Source: CAYOHG01 sp964465125 (GTDB taxonomy: Bacteria > Planctomycetota > Phycisphaerae > UBA1845 > Fen-1342). Taken from it: DNA of 64,000 bases. The notes below the pieces were generated by a model. The model did no database searches, had not been told where the DNA came from, and saw only the letters and a list, made by a program, of their open reading frames with translations. Positions 28,001 to 37,243 of the stretch are shown piece by piece. Location: the NCBI GenBank assembly GCA_964465125.1, contig CAYXIO010000016.1, positions 1-64,000 of the forward strand, read 5' to 3'. The position numbers and the translations under genes were made by a program. Numbering within the stretch: the first letter of the stretch is position 1; each line of letters opens with the position of its first letter.

Positions 28001-29325
28001 GGCAGTGGAAAATGCCCGGGGCGGAGCTGCTGTTTGACCCGCGCGAACCGCTCGCTGCGACGCGACAGTGGCTGGCGATCCGGAATCTCGACAGCCGGGC
28101 GCTGCAACTGATCGACAGCGTCTCGAATCAGCAGCCTTGGCGCGATCACGTCGACGCGCTGACCTCGGACTTCAGCGGCGACGAGGCGGACGCGTCGGCG
28201 CGGCGCGACGCGCTGGCGGGGCGGCGCCCGGGCGAAGGCGAAATCTCGCGGCCGTATTGGCCCGTGGCGATCCACCAGTTCCTTGCCGCCGTCCCGGTCG
28301 AGAAAGGCCTGATCTGCATCGGTCTGGGTCCAGAGCGCTATGCCGGGCAGCGCCTTTGGGAGCTGACCGTGCCGGACTGGAACGAGATTCCGCGCCGCTT
28401 CGCTTCACTGGCCGTCGCTACCGCCGAGGGCGTGCTGCTTTGCCCGCGTTCCGATCGGATCGCGCTGGCCGAGTGGTCCGACGGGCGCATCGCGTGGGAG
28501 CGCGACTGGCCCGGGGCCGAAATTCGCGGACTCGATGCCAGCGGCGACGCGCTCGCGGTCTGGACCGACAACGGCTCGGTCTGGCAATGCCGCCTTTCCG
28601 ACGGCGACGGGCTGCGGCGCATCGAGCTCGATAGCGCCAACGTCAGCGGCCTGCACTATTCCGGTTCCACCCTGATCATCTGGGGCGGCGATTTCGTCTG
28701 CGGCGTGTCGCGGAGCGATGGGCGGGTGCTCTGGCGGCGAGTCGTGCCCGGTGTGGGCGGAATCACCCCCGTGACCGGGCGGGACTGGCTCTTGCTGCGT
28801 CCGCTCGGACAACTCGACTGGGATCTGCTGGATTCGAACGATGGAGAATCCGTCTTCGGATCGTCGCTCGGCGATCTCGGCAACGTGCGGCAAGCGGCGG
28901 CGAACGGCGAGCAGTTGCTGTTGGCGTCGAATGTGGACGAGGAGCCAGAGACCGGCGAGACGCGCGCCATCGGGCTGTACGCGATCTCGCTCGCGGACGC
29001 GCGCCGACGCTGGGAGCAGCGCATCTTGACGCGGGTGGACGTCAACCTCACCCAATTGCTGGGAATGGACGACTACATCCCGCTGCTGCGCGCGGAGCGG
29101 GCGCCCGACGCGCCGACGGGCCAGGAGCCGACGCTCGTACTGGTGAGCAAAGCGGACGGATCGGTTCAGAATGAGGTTTCGCTGGCGGACGAGTATCGCG
29201 CCCACAGCAGCGCAAGCTGCGACCTGCAGGTGCTCGCCACGCCGTCGCGCATCCTCGTGCAGATTGCGGGAAACCTGCTGGCCTTCGGCAACTCGGAAGG
29301 GCCGCCAGCGGCGGACGGTCGATAG
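25024..29325 (+). CDS. Large secreted PQQ-like beta-propeller and TPR protein
   Basis: A 1433-residue exported protein, first gene of the 22-kb operon. ATG 25024 gives a signal peptide ending near AFAQ (residue 27). Residues 30-280 are TPR-like helices (SGDYRLAIQLIEQIYGQ). Two propeller regions follow: blades such as GVLVARELRSGRILWRSD, EVIAFDRYDGAKRWSLP and GIVVVDGRTGKLLRE (about 300-670) and a second set (SDGRIAWERDW, SRSDGRVLWRR, about 1070-1400). TPR-like repeats lie between them (QTQLLGELYLAMARSAN, LLLGDELASGGRPQEALDVFRTVL). The PQQ-type fold here is more likely a BamB-like scaffold than a quinoprotein enzyme. Placed upstream of the MoxR genes, it may recognise or hold envelope clients. 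Confidence 0.85.
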   Translation: MSATHSGWHRALTWATALLVLRPAFAQNPADLNELRSSATLPVSNESILLSSRAVDAIESGDYRLAIQLIEQIYGQQDGLIPLPASATFYPAWRQAERLLHQLPPAGTRMAQQLSDAGVAAAFEDARRSGNVEALRELFWRRPLSAHRGDIALELAAWYLDRGQFAGATEVLREMTPSDPTTRASVEAMRAVALAESGAPDEARRAGERLLADVNDADRQRFQPLVTWLAGRSAAGGPAVASEFEPVLAAPANWSTTLAGPNAPAVEQDSSELLDALDALHRLPVLEPAIGEGVLLVRLRGTLWAFDTLTLSVLWRTGEIGAGAIDPQLLVQSAAEMGMGGRRWSPQTRMMLTHRLAHAATIGRGAVYTVEQVGAGVSDAFGGARGRTVAFGGAHGVLVARELRSGRILWRSDDEPAQPLAQVSFQDRPLLLDDRLLAPFERQGELILAALHPDSGRLLQEVRVASPPTHFGAGGRCVLQADETTVYLCTGNGAVAAFERPSLNWKWATLYQSTVAERNSRFWWQPAADPLEWAPEAPLLAGDLLIVAPVDSAASEVIAFDRYDGAKRWSLPRRDITFLVGTVADGLIVGSHRLICLDLHQPSAAPRWRSVPLEIVGRPQVDGQRVYVPTRRGIVVVDGRTGKLLREQNSAAILDAPATSLGGHVPAESEACSLAMGDAAIYRVTPTRVAKYPDVNALRRQVAALRARDPADGRLELLGARIAALAGNLDDAIRELELHAGDAAAPNAEQTQLLGELYLAMARSANATEQRLKYLRKALVLGERGGDPQTVALLLGDELASGGRPQEALDVFRTVLLDRGTAGQFEHRSSSYRVAFWLAAVTRMRECVLRLGAAQARPAIGDLVREAQGGPDAAQALFRLRMAVPDGGLRALVNRALAEQRLPPELAIGVFDELRLQPKLEAESSALRLGRWETHLSLGLLEEAARDQAEWEASQRGADSTDPEVVRRVQLLENSQRKLRDLAGVRLGVPFYRQWKMPGAELLFDPREPLAATRQWLAIRNLDSRALQLIDSVSNQQPWRDHVDALTSDFSGDEADASARRDALAGRRPGEGEISRPYWPVAIHQFLAAVPVEKGLICIGLGPERYAGQRLWELTVPDWNEIPRRFASLAVATAEGVLLCPRSDRIALAEWSDGRIAWERDWPGAEIRGLDASGDALAVWTDNGSVWQCRLSDGDGLRRIELDSANVSGLHYSGSTLIIWGGDFVCGVSRSDGRVLWRRVVPGVGGITPVTGRDWLLLRPLGQLDWDLLDSNDGESVFGSSLGDLGNVRQAAANGEQLLLASNVDEEPETGETRAIGLYAISLADARRRWEQRILTRVDVNLTQLLGMDDYIPLLRAERAPDAPTGQEPTLVLVSKADGSVQNEVSLADEYRAHSSASCDLQVLATPSRILVQIAGNLLAFGNSEGPPAADGR

Positions 29326-29334
29326 GATAGACGG

Positions 29335-30450
29335 ATGCATAACCACCGGGCGGACAATCCGCGTTTGGACGGGCGCCGGCGGCGGGGACTTGCGCTGACC
29401 GTGCTCGCCGCCTGGTGGCTGTCAGCGGGCGCGTTCGCCCAGTCGCCGCCCGCAGCCGCCGCCGATGCGCCGGCGGTTCATCTGCCGGCGGAGATCACCC
29501 CGGCGACGCGCGCCGCGATCGAGCGCGGCATCGACTTTCTGGTGACGAATCAGAACCGCGACGGAAGCTGGCGCACGCGCGGTGCGACCGGCGGATATCC
29601 GGTGGCGATGACGTCGCTGGCCGGCCTGGCGCTGCTGGCCAGCGGAAGCACGCCCGCGCAGGGCCCGCACGCGCCCCAGGTCAGCAGCGCCCTGACCTAC
29701 GTGCTCAAGAGCGCCCGGCGCGACGGGCTGATCGCGCAGTTGGAGGAGGAAAGCCACTGCATGCACGGCCACGGCTTCGCGCTGCTGTTCCTGGCCGAGT
29801 GCTACGGGATGGAGGAAGACCCGCAGCGCCAGGCGCAGATTCGCGCGGTGTTGCAGCGCGGCATCGAGCTGACGGCCCGCAGCCAAAGCCCCGCCGGCGG
29901 CTGGCTGTACACGCCCGACTCGCGGGGCGACGAAGGTTCGGTGACGGTCACACAGGTGCAGGGCATGCGCGCGGCGCGCAACGTGGGAATCGCGGTTCCG
30001 AAACGCGTGATCGACTCGGCGATGAAGTACCTGGAGCGCTCGACCAACCCGGATGGAGGTATTCGCTACCAGATCACGGACAGCGGGCCGAGCCGGCCGG
30101 CGATTTCGGCGGCGGCGGTGGCGTGCTACTTCAACGCCGGCCGCTACGACGACCCGCAGGCCCTGCGGACACTCCGTTACGTCGAATGCGAGCTGGCCCC
30201 GGAGCGGGCCGACGCGTCGGGCTACTTCGGCCACTACTATTACGCCCATCTGTACATGGCCCAGGTGATGTACCTGCTGGGCGACCAAAAGTGGCAGGCC
30301 TATTTTCCGTCGATCCGCCAGGCGCTGCTCGAAAAGCAGGACGCGGACGGAAGCTGGGACGGCGACCACGTCGGCCCGACCTACGGCACGGCGGTGGCGC
30401 TGCTGATCCTGCAACTGCCCCATAAAAACCTACCTATCATGCAGCGCTGA
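29335..30450 (+). CDS. Secreted alpha/alpha-toroid (prenyltransferase/squalene-cyclase-like) protein
   Basis: A 371-residue exported protein starting 9 bp after the preceding stop. A Tat-like signal region with an RRRR patch is followed by a hydrophobic segment ending AFAQ. The body has repeats of the terpenoid-cyclase/prenyltransferase toroid: NQNRDGSWRT, SPAGGWLYTPDSRGDEGSVTVTQVQGMRAARN, STNPDGGIRYQI and QDADGSWDGDHVGPTYGTAVALLILQLP. The cyclase DxDD catalytic motif is not seen, so a binding or scaffold role is more likely. The same type of protein is frequently encoded next to MoxR genes in planctomycetes. Confidence 0.8.
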   Translation: MHNHRADNPRLDGRRRRGLALTVLAAWWLSAGAFAQSPPAAAADAPAVHLPAEITPATRAAIERGIDFLVTNQNRDGSWRTRGATGGYPVAMTSLAGLALLASGSTPAQGPHAPQVSSALTYVLKSARRDGLIAQLEEESHCMHGHGFALLFLAECYGMEEDPQRQAQIRAVLQRGIELTARSQSPAGGWLYTPDSRGDEGSVTVTQVQGMRAARNVGIAVPKRVIDSAMKYLERSTNPDGGIRYQITDSGPSRPAISAAAVACYFNAGRYDDPQALRTLRYVECELAPERADASGYFGHYYYAHLYMAQVMYLLGDQKWQAYFPSIRQALLEKQDADGSWDGDHVGPTYGTAVALLILQLPHKNLPIMQR

Positions 30451-30469
30451 GGCGCGGCGGGAGAGATTC

Positions 30470-31609
<1,140 letters not shown>

Positions 31610-32497
31610 GCTGATCTCGCGGCTGCGCGGGCTGGGACTGCGCGCCAGGGGCGTGGTGGCGGGCTCGGTCTCCGGGCTGCACCGCAGCGCCTATCACGGC
31701 TTCTCGGTCGAATTCGCCGAGCATCGGCAATACGTCCCCGGCGACGATCTGCGCTACGTCGACTGGCGCGTCTTCGGCCGCAACGACCGGCTGTACATCA
31801 AGGAATACGAGGAGGAAACTAACCTCCGCTGCAACATCCTGCTCGACGTGAGCGCGTCGATGGCCTACCGCGGGGCCTCCGCGGCCCGGCAGCGCAGCAA
31901 GTTCGAGGCCGCCTGCGTGCTGGCCGCGAGCCTCTCGCACCTGCTCACCAGCCAGCAGGACGCCGTCGGGCTGATCACGTTCGACAGCCAGGTACGGACC
32001 AGGCTGGCCCCCGCAACCGGCAAGGCCCAGCTCAACAGCATTGAGCAGATTCTGGAACAAAGCGCGCCGCAGCGCGCCACCGACGTCAGGATCCTCTTTC
32101 ACGGGCTGGCCGAGGAGCTGCGGCAGCGCTCGATGGTCATCCTCATCTCCGACCTGCTGGCCGACCCGCAGGACGTCGTCAGCGGGATCGAGCACATCGG
32201 CTACGCCCGGCACGAGCTGGTCGTCTTCCACGTGCTGGATGACGACGAGTGGAACCTGCCGTTCGTTGAGAACATCGAGTTCGTCGGCCTGGAGGACGAG
32301 CTGCGGCTGCTGACCGATCCGCAGGCGCTGCGCGAGAGCTACCGTACGGCGCTGTCGCGCTTCGTGGCGCGCGTGCAGTCGGCTTGCCGCCGGCATCATG
32401 CCGACTACGTACCGGTCAACACGCGCGAGCCGCTCGACGTGGTGCTGTGCGGCTACCTGGCGCGGCGGGCGGGCCGACTGGGAGGGACCTCGCGCCG

Positions 32498-34834
32498 GTG
32501 AGCCTGGTGCCGCTTGCGATCGTGCCGTTCGTTCACCCGCTGCTGCTGGCCGGGCTGGGCCTGGTCGCGCTCCCCGTGGTGATTCACTGGCTCTCGCGGC
32601 GGCGCTACATCCGCGCGGACTGGGGCGCGACGCGCTTCCTGCTGATGGCGGAAAAGCAGAATCGCCGGCGGGTGAAGTTCGAGCAGTGGCTGCTGTTGGC
32701 GCTGCGCATGCTGGCGGTGGCGCTGCTGGCTCTGCTGCTGGCGCGGCCGTTCACCGAGCGCGGCGCCTGGGCGGCCCTGCTGGGCGACCGCAGCGCCACC
32801 CGGCGGGTGCTGCTGCTGGACGATTCCGCCAGCGCGGGGTTCCTCAACGGTCCGCGCGATGATTTCGAGCGGCTCAAGGAAGCCGCCGGCCGGCTTCTGT
32901 CGGTGCTGACGTCGGGCGGGTCGGATGCCGGTCTGGTTTCGCTGCGGCGCACGACGGCCCCCGATCCGCCGGTGTTTGAGAACGAGCGCCTGACCAGCGC
33001 CAACCTGCCGGCGTTGCTGGAGAAGCTGCGCGCCCTGCGCGCCACGGTGCTGCCGGGGCAGGCCGGCCGCGCGCTGGAGCGCGTCTTGCAGCCCGCCGCC
33101 GCGGAATCCGCTCCGATCGAGCTCTACGTTTTCTCCGACTTTCAGCGCAGCGAGTGGATCGGCGACGGGCCGGCCGAGCAGTCTCCCCTTCAAACCGCGC
33201 GGCGCAACCGCAGCGGCCTGTCGCGCGCCGTGCTGGTCGATGCGAACGCCGGGGAGCGCGAAAACATCGCGCTCACCGCGCTGCGCGCCGTGCGCGGCCG
33301 GGCCGTGGTCAATCAACCCTTCGTGGTGGAGGTAACGGCGCGCAATTTCGGCGACGTAGCGCGCCCCGCGGTTCGCGCTCAGTTCGAGCTGGAGGGCGTG
33401 CCGGGCAGTTCGATTGAGCTGGGGACGCTGGCGCCGCGGAGCGCGCAGACCGTTCGAAGCGAAGTCGTGTTCGGCGCGGAGGGCGTGCAGGAGCTGGCCC
33501 TGCGGCTGGAGCGCAACGACGGACTCGTCGGCGACGACGTTCGTCGCGCGGCGATCGCGGTGTCCTCGGTGCTGCGCGTGGTCGTGCTGCTGGGGCCGCA
33601 AAGCGGACCGGCGGCGGCGGACGCGGCCTATTTCATCCGCAGCGCCCTGTGTCCACCAGGGCCGATCGCTTCCGGCATCGAGGTGGAGTCGGCGGACGCG
33701 TCGGAGGCCGACGTGCTGGATCTTTCCCGCGCGGATTGCGTGCTGCTGTGCGACGCAGGCTCGATGCGCGACGCGGCGGTCGCGGCGCTCGAGTCGTTCG
33801 TGCGGCGCGGCGGCGGGCTGGCGATCTTCGCCGGGCCGCAGCTCGAAAGCGTCGAGTCGCTGCCTGCGGCCTGGCGCGCGGGCGGCGGACTCTGGCCGGT
33901 GCGCCTGACTGGCGTCGTCGAGCGCGATCCCGGCGCCGGCGTCGGACTGCTGCGCGACGTGGATCATCCCGTCACGCCCATGCTCTCGGATGCCGCCGCC
34001 GGTCCGTCGGAATATGTTCGCTTCTGGAAGTACGTGCAGATCGGCGGGTTCGAACCGGAGGTTACCAGCCCCACGCCGCCGGCGACGCGGGCGGCCGAGG
34101 CCGAGCTCGCGGCGAGCCGCCCTGCGCCGCCGGTGGTGCTGGCCCACTTTGCCGACGAGGCCGGGTCGCCTGCGTGGGTCGAGCGACGCTTCGGCTGCGG
34201 GCGCGTGCTGTTCTTCGCATCCAGCCTGACGCCGCAGTGGAACAACTGGGCCCGCGCGGTGGACGGCAGCTTCGTGGTTACGCTGCTGGAGCTGGTGCAA
34301 AGCCTGGCGGCGGGCGACGACCGCGCTTCGGAGTTTGTCGCCGGCGACGACTTGCGGATTCCGGTCGACCTGACTTCGCACGAAGCCAACGGACTGTTCT
34401 ATTCGCCGCTCTATCCCGATGAGCCGGCGGTCGAGATTCGCGGGCGTGAAACCGGCACGGGCACCGCGGAGCTGATCGGTCCGCAGGCCGTACATCTCGG
34501 CCGGCACGAGGTCGAACTGCTGCGGCGCGATGGAACGCGCGAGCGCCGCGTCGTTCCGGTCAACGCCGCCGCTGCGGAGTCGGACCTCGCGGTGGCGAGC
34601 GAAGCTCAGCTTCGCGCCGCGCTGGCAGGCACGCCGCACACCTACGTGCGCGTCGATGAGGCGTTTCTGTCCGGCGGGCGGCCGCCTCGGCAGGAGCTCT
34701 GGCCGGCGCTGCTGCTGGTGCTTGTGGGCGTGTTGATGCTGGAGCAGACCGCGGCCTGGCATTTCGGCCGGGCGCGGCCCGCGGCGCGCCGCGCCGCCAT
34801 CGCGAGCGAGGGGTTCGCTCAGAATCGGAGATAG
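32498..34834 (+). CDS. BatA-like membrane protein with degenerate VWA region
   Basis: A 778-residue protein starting at GTG 32498, which overlaps the DUF58 stop. The N-terminal BatA module is clear: FVHPLLLAGLGLVALPVVIHWLSRRRYI, FLLMAEKQNRRRVKFEQWLLLALRMLAVALLALLLARPF, then a VWA start VLLLDDSASAGFL. A large periplasmic region follows with CARDB-like NPFVVEVTARNFGDVARP and a GATase-like segment (DVLDLSRADCVLLCDAGSMRDAAVAALESFVRRGGGLAIFAGP). A C-terminal transmembrane helix (LWPALLLVLVGVLMLE) ends the protein. It is part of the MoxR-linked envelope complex. Confidence 0.88.
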   Translation: MSLVPLAIVPFVHPLLLAGLGLVALPVVIHWLSRRRYIRADWGATRFLLMAEKQNRRRVKFEQWLLLALRMLAVALLALLLARPFTERGAWAALLGDRSATRRVLLLDDSASAGFLNGPRDDFERLKEAAGRLLSVLTSGGSDAGLVSLRRTTAPDPPVFENERLTSANLPALLEKLRALRATVLPGQAGRALERVLQPAAAESAPIELYVFSDFQRSEWIGDGPAEQSPLQTARRNRSGLSRAVLVDANAGERENIALTALRAVRGRAVVNQPFVVEVTARNFGDVARPAVRAQFELEGVPGSSIELGTLAPRSAQTVRSEVVFGAEGVQELALRLERNDGLVGDDVRRAAIAVSSVLRVVVLLGPQSGPAAADAAYFIRSALCPPGPIASGIEVESADASEADVLDLSRADCVLLCDAGSMRDAAVAALESFVRRGGGLAIFAGPQLESVESLPAAWRAGGGLWPVRLTGVVERDPGAGVGLLRDVDHPVTPMLSDAAAGPSEYVRFWKYVQIGGFEPEVTSPTPPATRAAEAELAASRPAPPVVLAHFADEAGSPAWVERRFGCGRVLFFASSLTPQWNNWARAVDGSFVVTLLELVQSLAAGDDRASEFVAGDDLRIPVDLTSHEANGLFYSPLYPDEPAVEIRGRETGTGTAELIGPQAVHLGRHEVELLRRDGTRERRVVPVNAAAAESDLAVASEAQLRAALAGTPHTYVRVDEAFLSGGRPPRQELWPALLLVLVGVLMLEQTAAWHFGRARPAARRAAIASEGFAQNRR

Positions 34835-34837
34835 CGC

Positions 34838-37243
34838 GTGCGAATACTGGCCGCGATTCAGGAGCGACAGACGATCGAGCCCGAGTGGGCCGGAATGCCA
34901 GGCGCCTGGCAGCGGTTCGCGGGGATCGCGCTGCTCGCGGCCTTGCTTTACGCGGTCTTCTGGCTCTATCGCCGCGAACGCCGCGGCGGGGTGCGGCCGG
35001 CGCTGCGCATGGCGCTGGCCGGGCTGCGCGGCGCGGTCATCCTCGCTCTCGCCGCGGTCTGGCTGAACCCGGTGCTCGCCACCTACACGATTCAGCGCTC
35101 GAGCGCGGTGGTGGCCGTCCTGGTGGATGGCTCCGCCAGCATGTCGGTCGCCGACGGCGGTCTGCCGCTGAGCGGAGCCGGCACGCCGCAGACGCGCATG
35201 CAGCGCGTTCAGTCGCTGCTGAGCGATCCCGGACAGCGCTGGCTGGCTCGGCTCTCCGAGCGGAACCAGGTGCGCGTGCTGCGATTCGGTGACCAGCCGC
35301 AAGCGGTCGAATGGCCGGAAGCGCCCGCGCCGGATTCAGCGACCGCTACTCAGCCGGCTGTGACGCTGACCGACGCGTTGCGCGACGCGCAGGATGCGCG
35401 AACCGACCTCGGCGCGGCGCTGCGCGCCTTGTCGCGATCGCTGGGCGACGCACCGCTGGCCGCCTTGATCGTCCTGTCGGACGGTGGCGTCAACAGCGGG
35501 ATGACCATCGAAGAGACGGCGGCGCTGGCGGAGCGATTGGGAGCGCCGTTGCACGCGGTCGCCGTCGGCGAACCCAGCGAGCCGGCCAACGCGCGCGTCG
35601 CCGCGCTGGCGACGCCGCCGCTGGTGTCGCGCGGGGATCCGCTGGAGCTGCACGTTACCGTGGAAGCTTCGGGGTTGCCTGGAGAGACGGTGGAGCTGGA
35701 AGTGACGGCGCAGGAGAGCGACGGCGCGTCGCGCGTGGTGGCGTCGCGGACGGTGGTGCTCGACGCAGGCCAGACGCTGCGCGCGGAGCGCGTCGCGATC
35801 GTTCCTGAGGCCGCCGGTGAGATGCTGCTGCGGGCGCGAATCGCGCCGCTCCCTGGCGAAGCCGTCCTCCAGGACAACCAGCGCGCGAGCGTGGTGCGCG
35901 TGCTGGACGAACGGCTGCGCGTGCTGCTGATCTCCGGCCGGCCATCCTACGAATACCGCTTCCTGCAGCGCCTGCTGGAGCGCGATTCGACGATCGACGC
36001 GGCTTGCTGGCTTCAGTCCGCCGACGCCCGCGCCGTGCGCGACACGGAGGTCGAGCTGCGCGAGCTGCCGCGCCAGCCCGAGGAGCTGTTTTCGTACGAC
36101 GCGATCCTGCTGCTCGACGCCAACCCGGCGGAGTTTGACGAAACCTGGGCGCTGACCGTTCGCCGATTCGTGGACGAGTTCGGCGGCGGGCTGCTGGTAC
36201 AGGCCGGCAGCCATTTCGCGGGCCGGCTTCTGCGCGACCCGCGGCTCGAGGAGATGGTCAGCATCCTGCCGGTCGTGCCCGATCCGGACGCGGACGTGCG
36301 GTTGAGCGAGAGCGGCACCTATCGCACGAATGCGTCGGCACTCCAGGTGCCGCCGGAGGCGCTGCGCGATCCCCTGTTGAGTGTGGGGGATCCGGAAACG
36401 ACGCGGCGGCTGTGGGCGGCGCTTCCCGGGGTGTGGTGGTCCTACCCGGTCCTGCGCGAGAAGCCGCTGGCCAGTGTGCTGCTGCGGATGGCGGGCCCCG
36501 CCGGCGCCGACGAGAGCCATGCGCCGGTTCTGCTGGCGACCCAGCCGTTCGGCGCTGGCCGCGTCATGTACCTCGGGTTCGACGGAACCTGGCGCTGGCG
36601 CAGCGTCGCGGAAGCGCAGTTCAATCGCTTCTGGGTGCAGGTGGTGCGGCACCTCGCCCAGGCGCGGCGCGAGGGTGCGAGCAAGCGCGGCACGATCGTG
36701 CTTGATCGAGAGAGCGTCAGCCAGGGCGAATACGTGCAGGTTGAGGCGCGCGTGCTGGACGAGAGATTCGAGCCGTCGGTGCAGCCCGAGATCCATGCCG
36801 AGCTCATCCTGCCGGATGAGTCCGCAAGCGAGCTGCCGCTGCGCGCCATTCCCGGGCGTCCGGGCTGGTTCGGCGGCCGGTTCGAAGCGCTGCACGCCGG
36901 AGCGTATCGCCTGCGCGTCGCGCTTCCGCACGTCAGCACGACTGCGCCGGCCGACGCGGAGTCGGCGCTAGTCAAGCGCTTCTTCGTGCAGAGCCCGGAC
37001 GTGGAATGGCGCGCGCTGCGGATGCAGCCTGAGAACCTGACCCTGCTCGCGGACTCGACCGGCGGGGAGTTTCGCACCATCGACCAGATCGAGGACCTGC
37101 CCGACCGCATCGAAGATGCGGCGCGCGAGCGCATCACCCGCGGCGCCGATCATCCTCTCTGGGACAACTCGGCGGTTCTGTCCGTGCTGGTCGTCATGCT
37201 CGGGGTCGAGTGGTTCATTCGGCGGAGGGTTCACCTGCTGTGA
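34838..37243 (+). CDS. VWA/GATase-like membrane protein
   Basis: An 801-residue protein with two N-terminal membrane helices (GIALLAALLYAVFWLYRRERRG and LRGAVILALAAVWLNPVLATY), then a VWA domain with VLVDGSASMSVAD and LIVLSDGGVNSGMT. Further on there is a glutamine-amidotransferase-like fold (LLLDANPAEFDETWALTVRRFVDEFGGGLLVQAGSH) and a beta-sandwich region. A final helix (AVLSVLVVMLGVEWFIRR) returns to the membrane. GTG start at 34838, 3 bp after the previous stop. It overlaps the next gene by GTGA (37240-37243). It resembles the preceding BatA-like protein in overall layout, so the two may form a heterodimer. Confidence 0.87.
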   Translation: MRILAAIQERQTIEPEWAGMPGAWQRFAGIALLAALLYAVFWLYRRERRGGVRPALRMALAGLRGAVILALAAVWLNPVLATYTIQRSSAVVAVLVDGSASMSVADGGLPLSGAGTPQTRMQRVQSLLSDPGQRWLARLSERNQVRVLRFGDQPQAVEWPEAPAPDSATATQPAVTLTDALRDAQDARTDLGAALRALSRSLGDAPLAALIVLSDGGVNSGMTIEETAALAERLGAPLHAVAVGEPSEPANARVAALATPPLVSRGDPLELHVTVEASGLPGETVELEVTAQESDGASRVVASRTVVLDAGQTLRAERVAIVPEAAGEMLLRARIAPLPGEAVLQDNQRASVVRVLDERLRVLLISGRPSYEYRFLQRLLERDSTIDAACWLQSADARAVRDTEVELRELPRQPEELFSYDAILLLDANPAEFDETWALTVRRFVDEFGGGLLVQAGSHFAGRLLRDPRLEEMVSILPVVPDPDADVRLSESGTYRTNASALQVPPEALRDPLLSVGDPETTRRLWAALPGVWWSYPVLREKPLASVLLRMAGPAGADESHAPVLLATQPFGAGRVMYLGFDGTWRWRSVAEAQFNRFWVQVVRHLAQARREGASKRGTIVLDRESVSQGEYVQVEARVLDERFEPSVQPEIHAELILPDESASELPLRAIPGRPGWFGGRFEALHAGAYRLRVALPHVSTTAPADAESALVKRFFVQSPDVEWRALRMQPENLTLLADSTGGEFRTIDQIEDLPDRIEDAARERITRGADHPLWDNSAVLSVLVVMLGVEWFIRRRVHLL

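Noticed and set aside
32453..35302. Minus-strand open frame of 949 codons opposite the BatA-like gene
   Set aside because: Composition is typical of a shadow frame; the plus strand has BatA and VWA motifs and overlapping start/stop codons.
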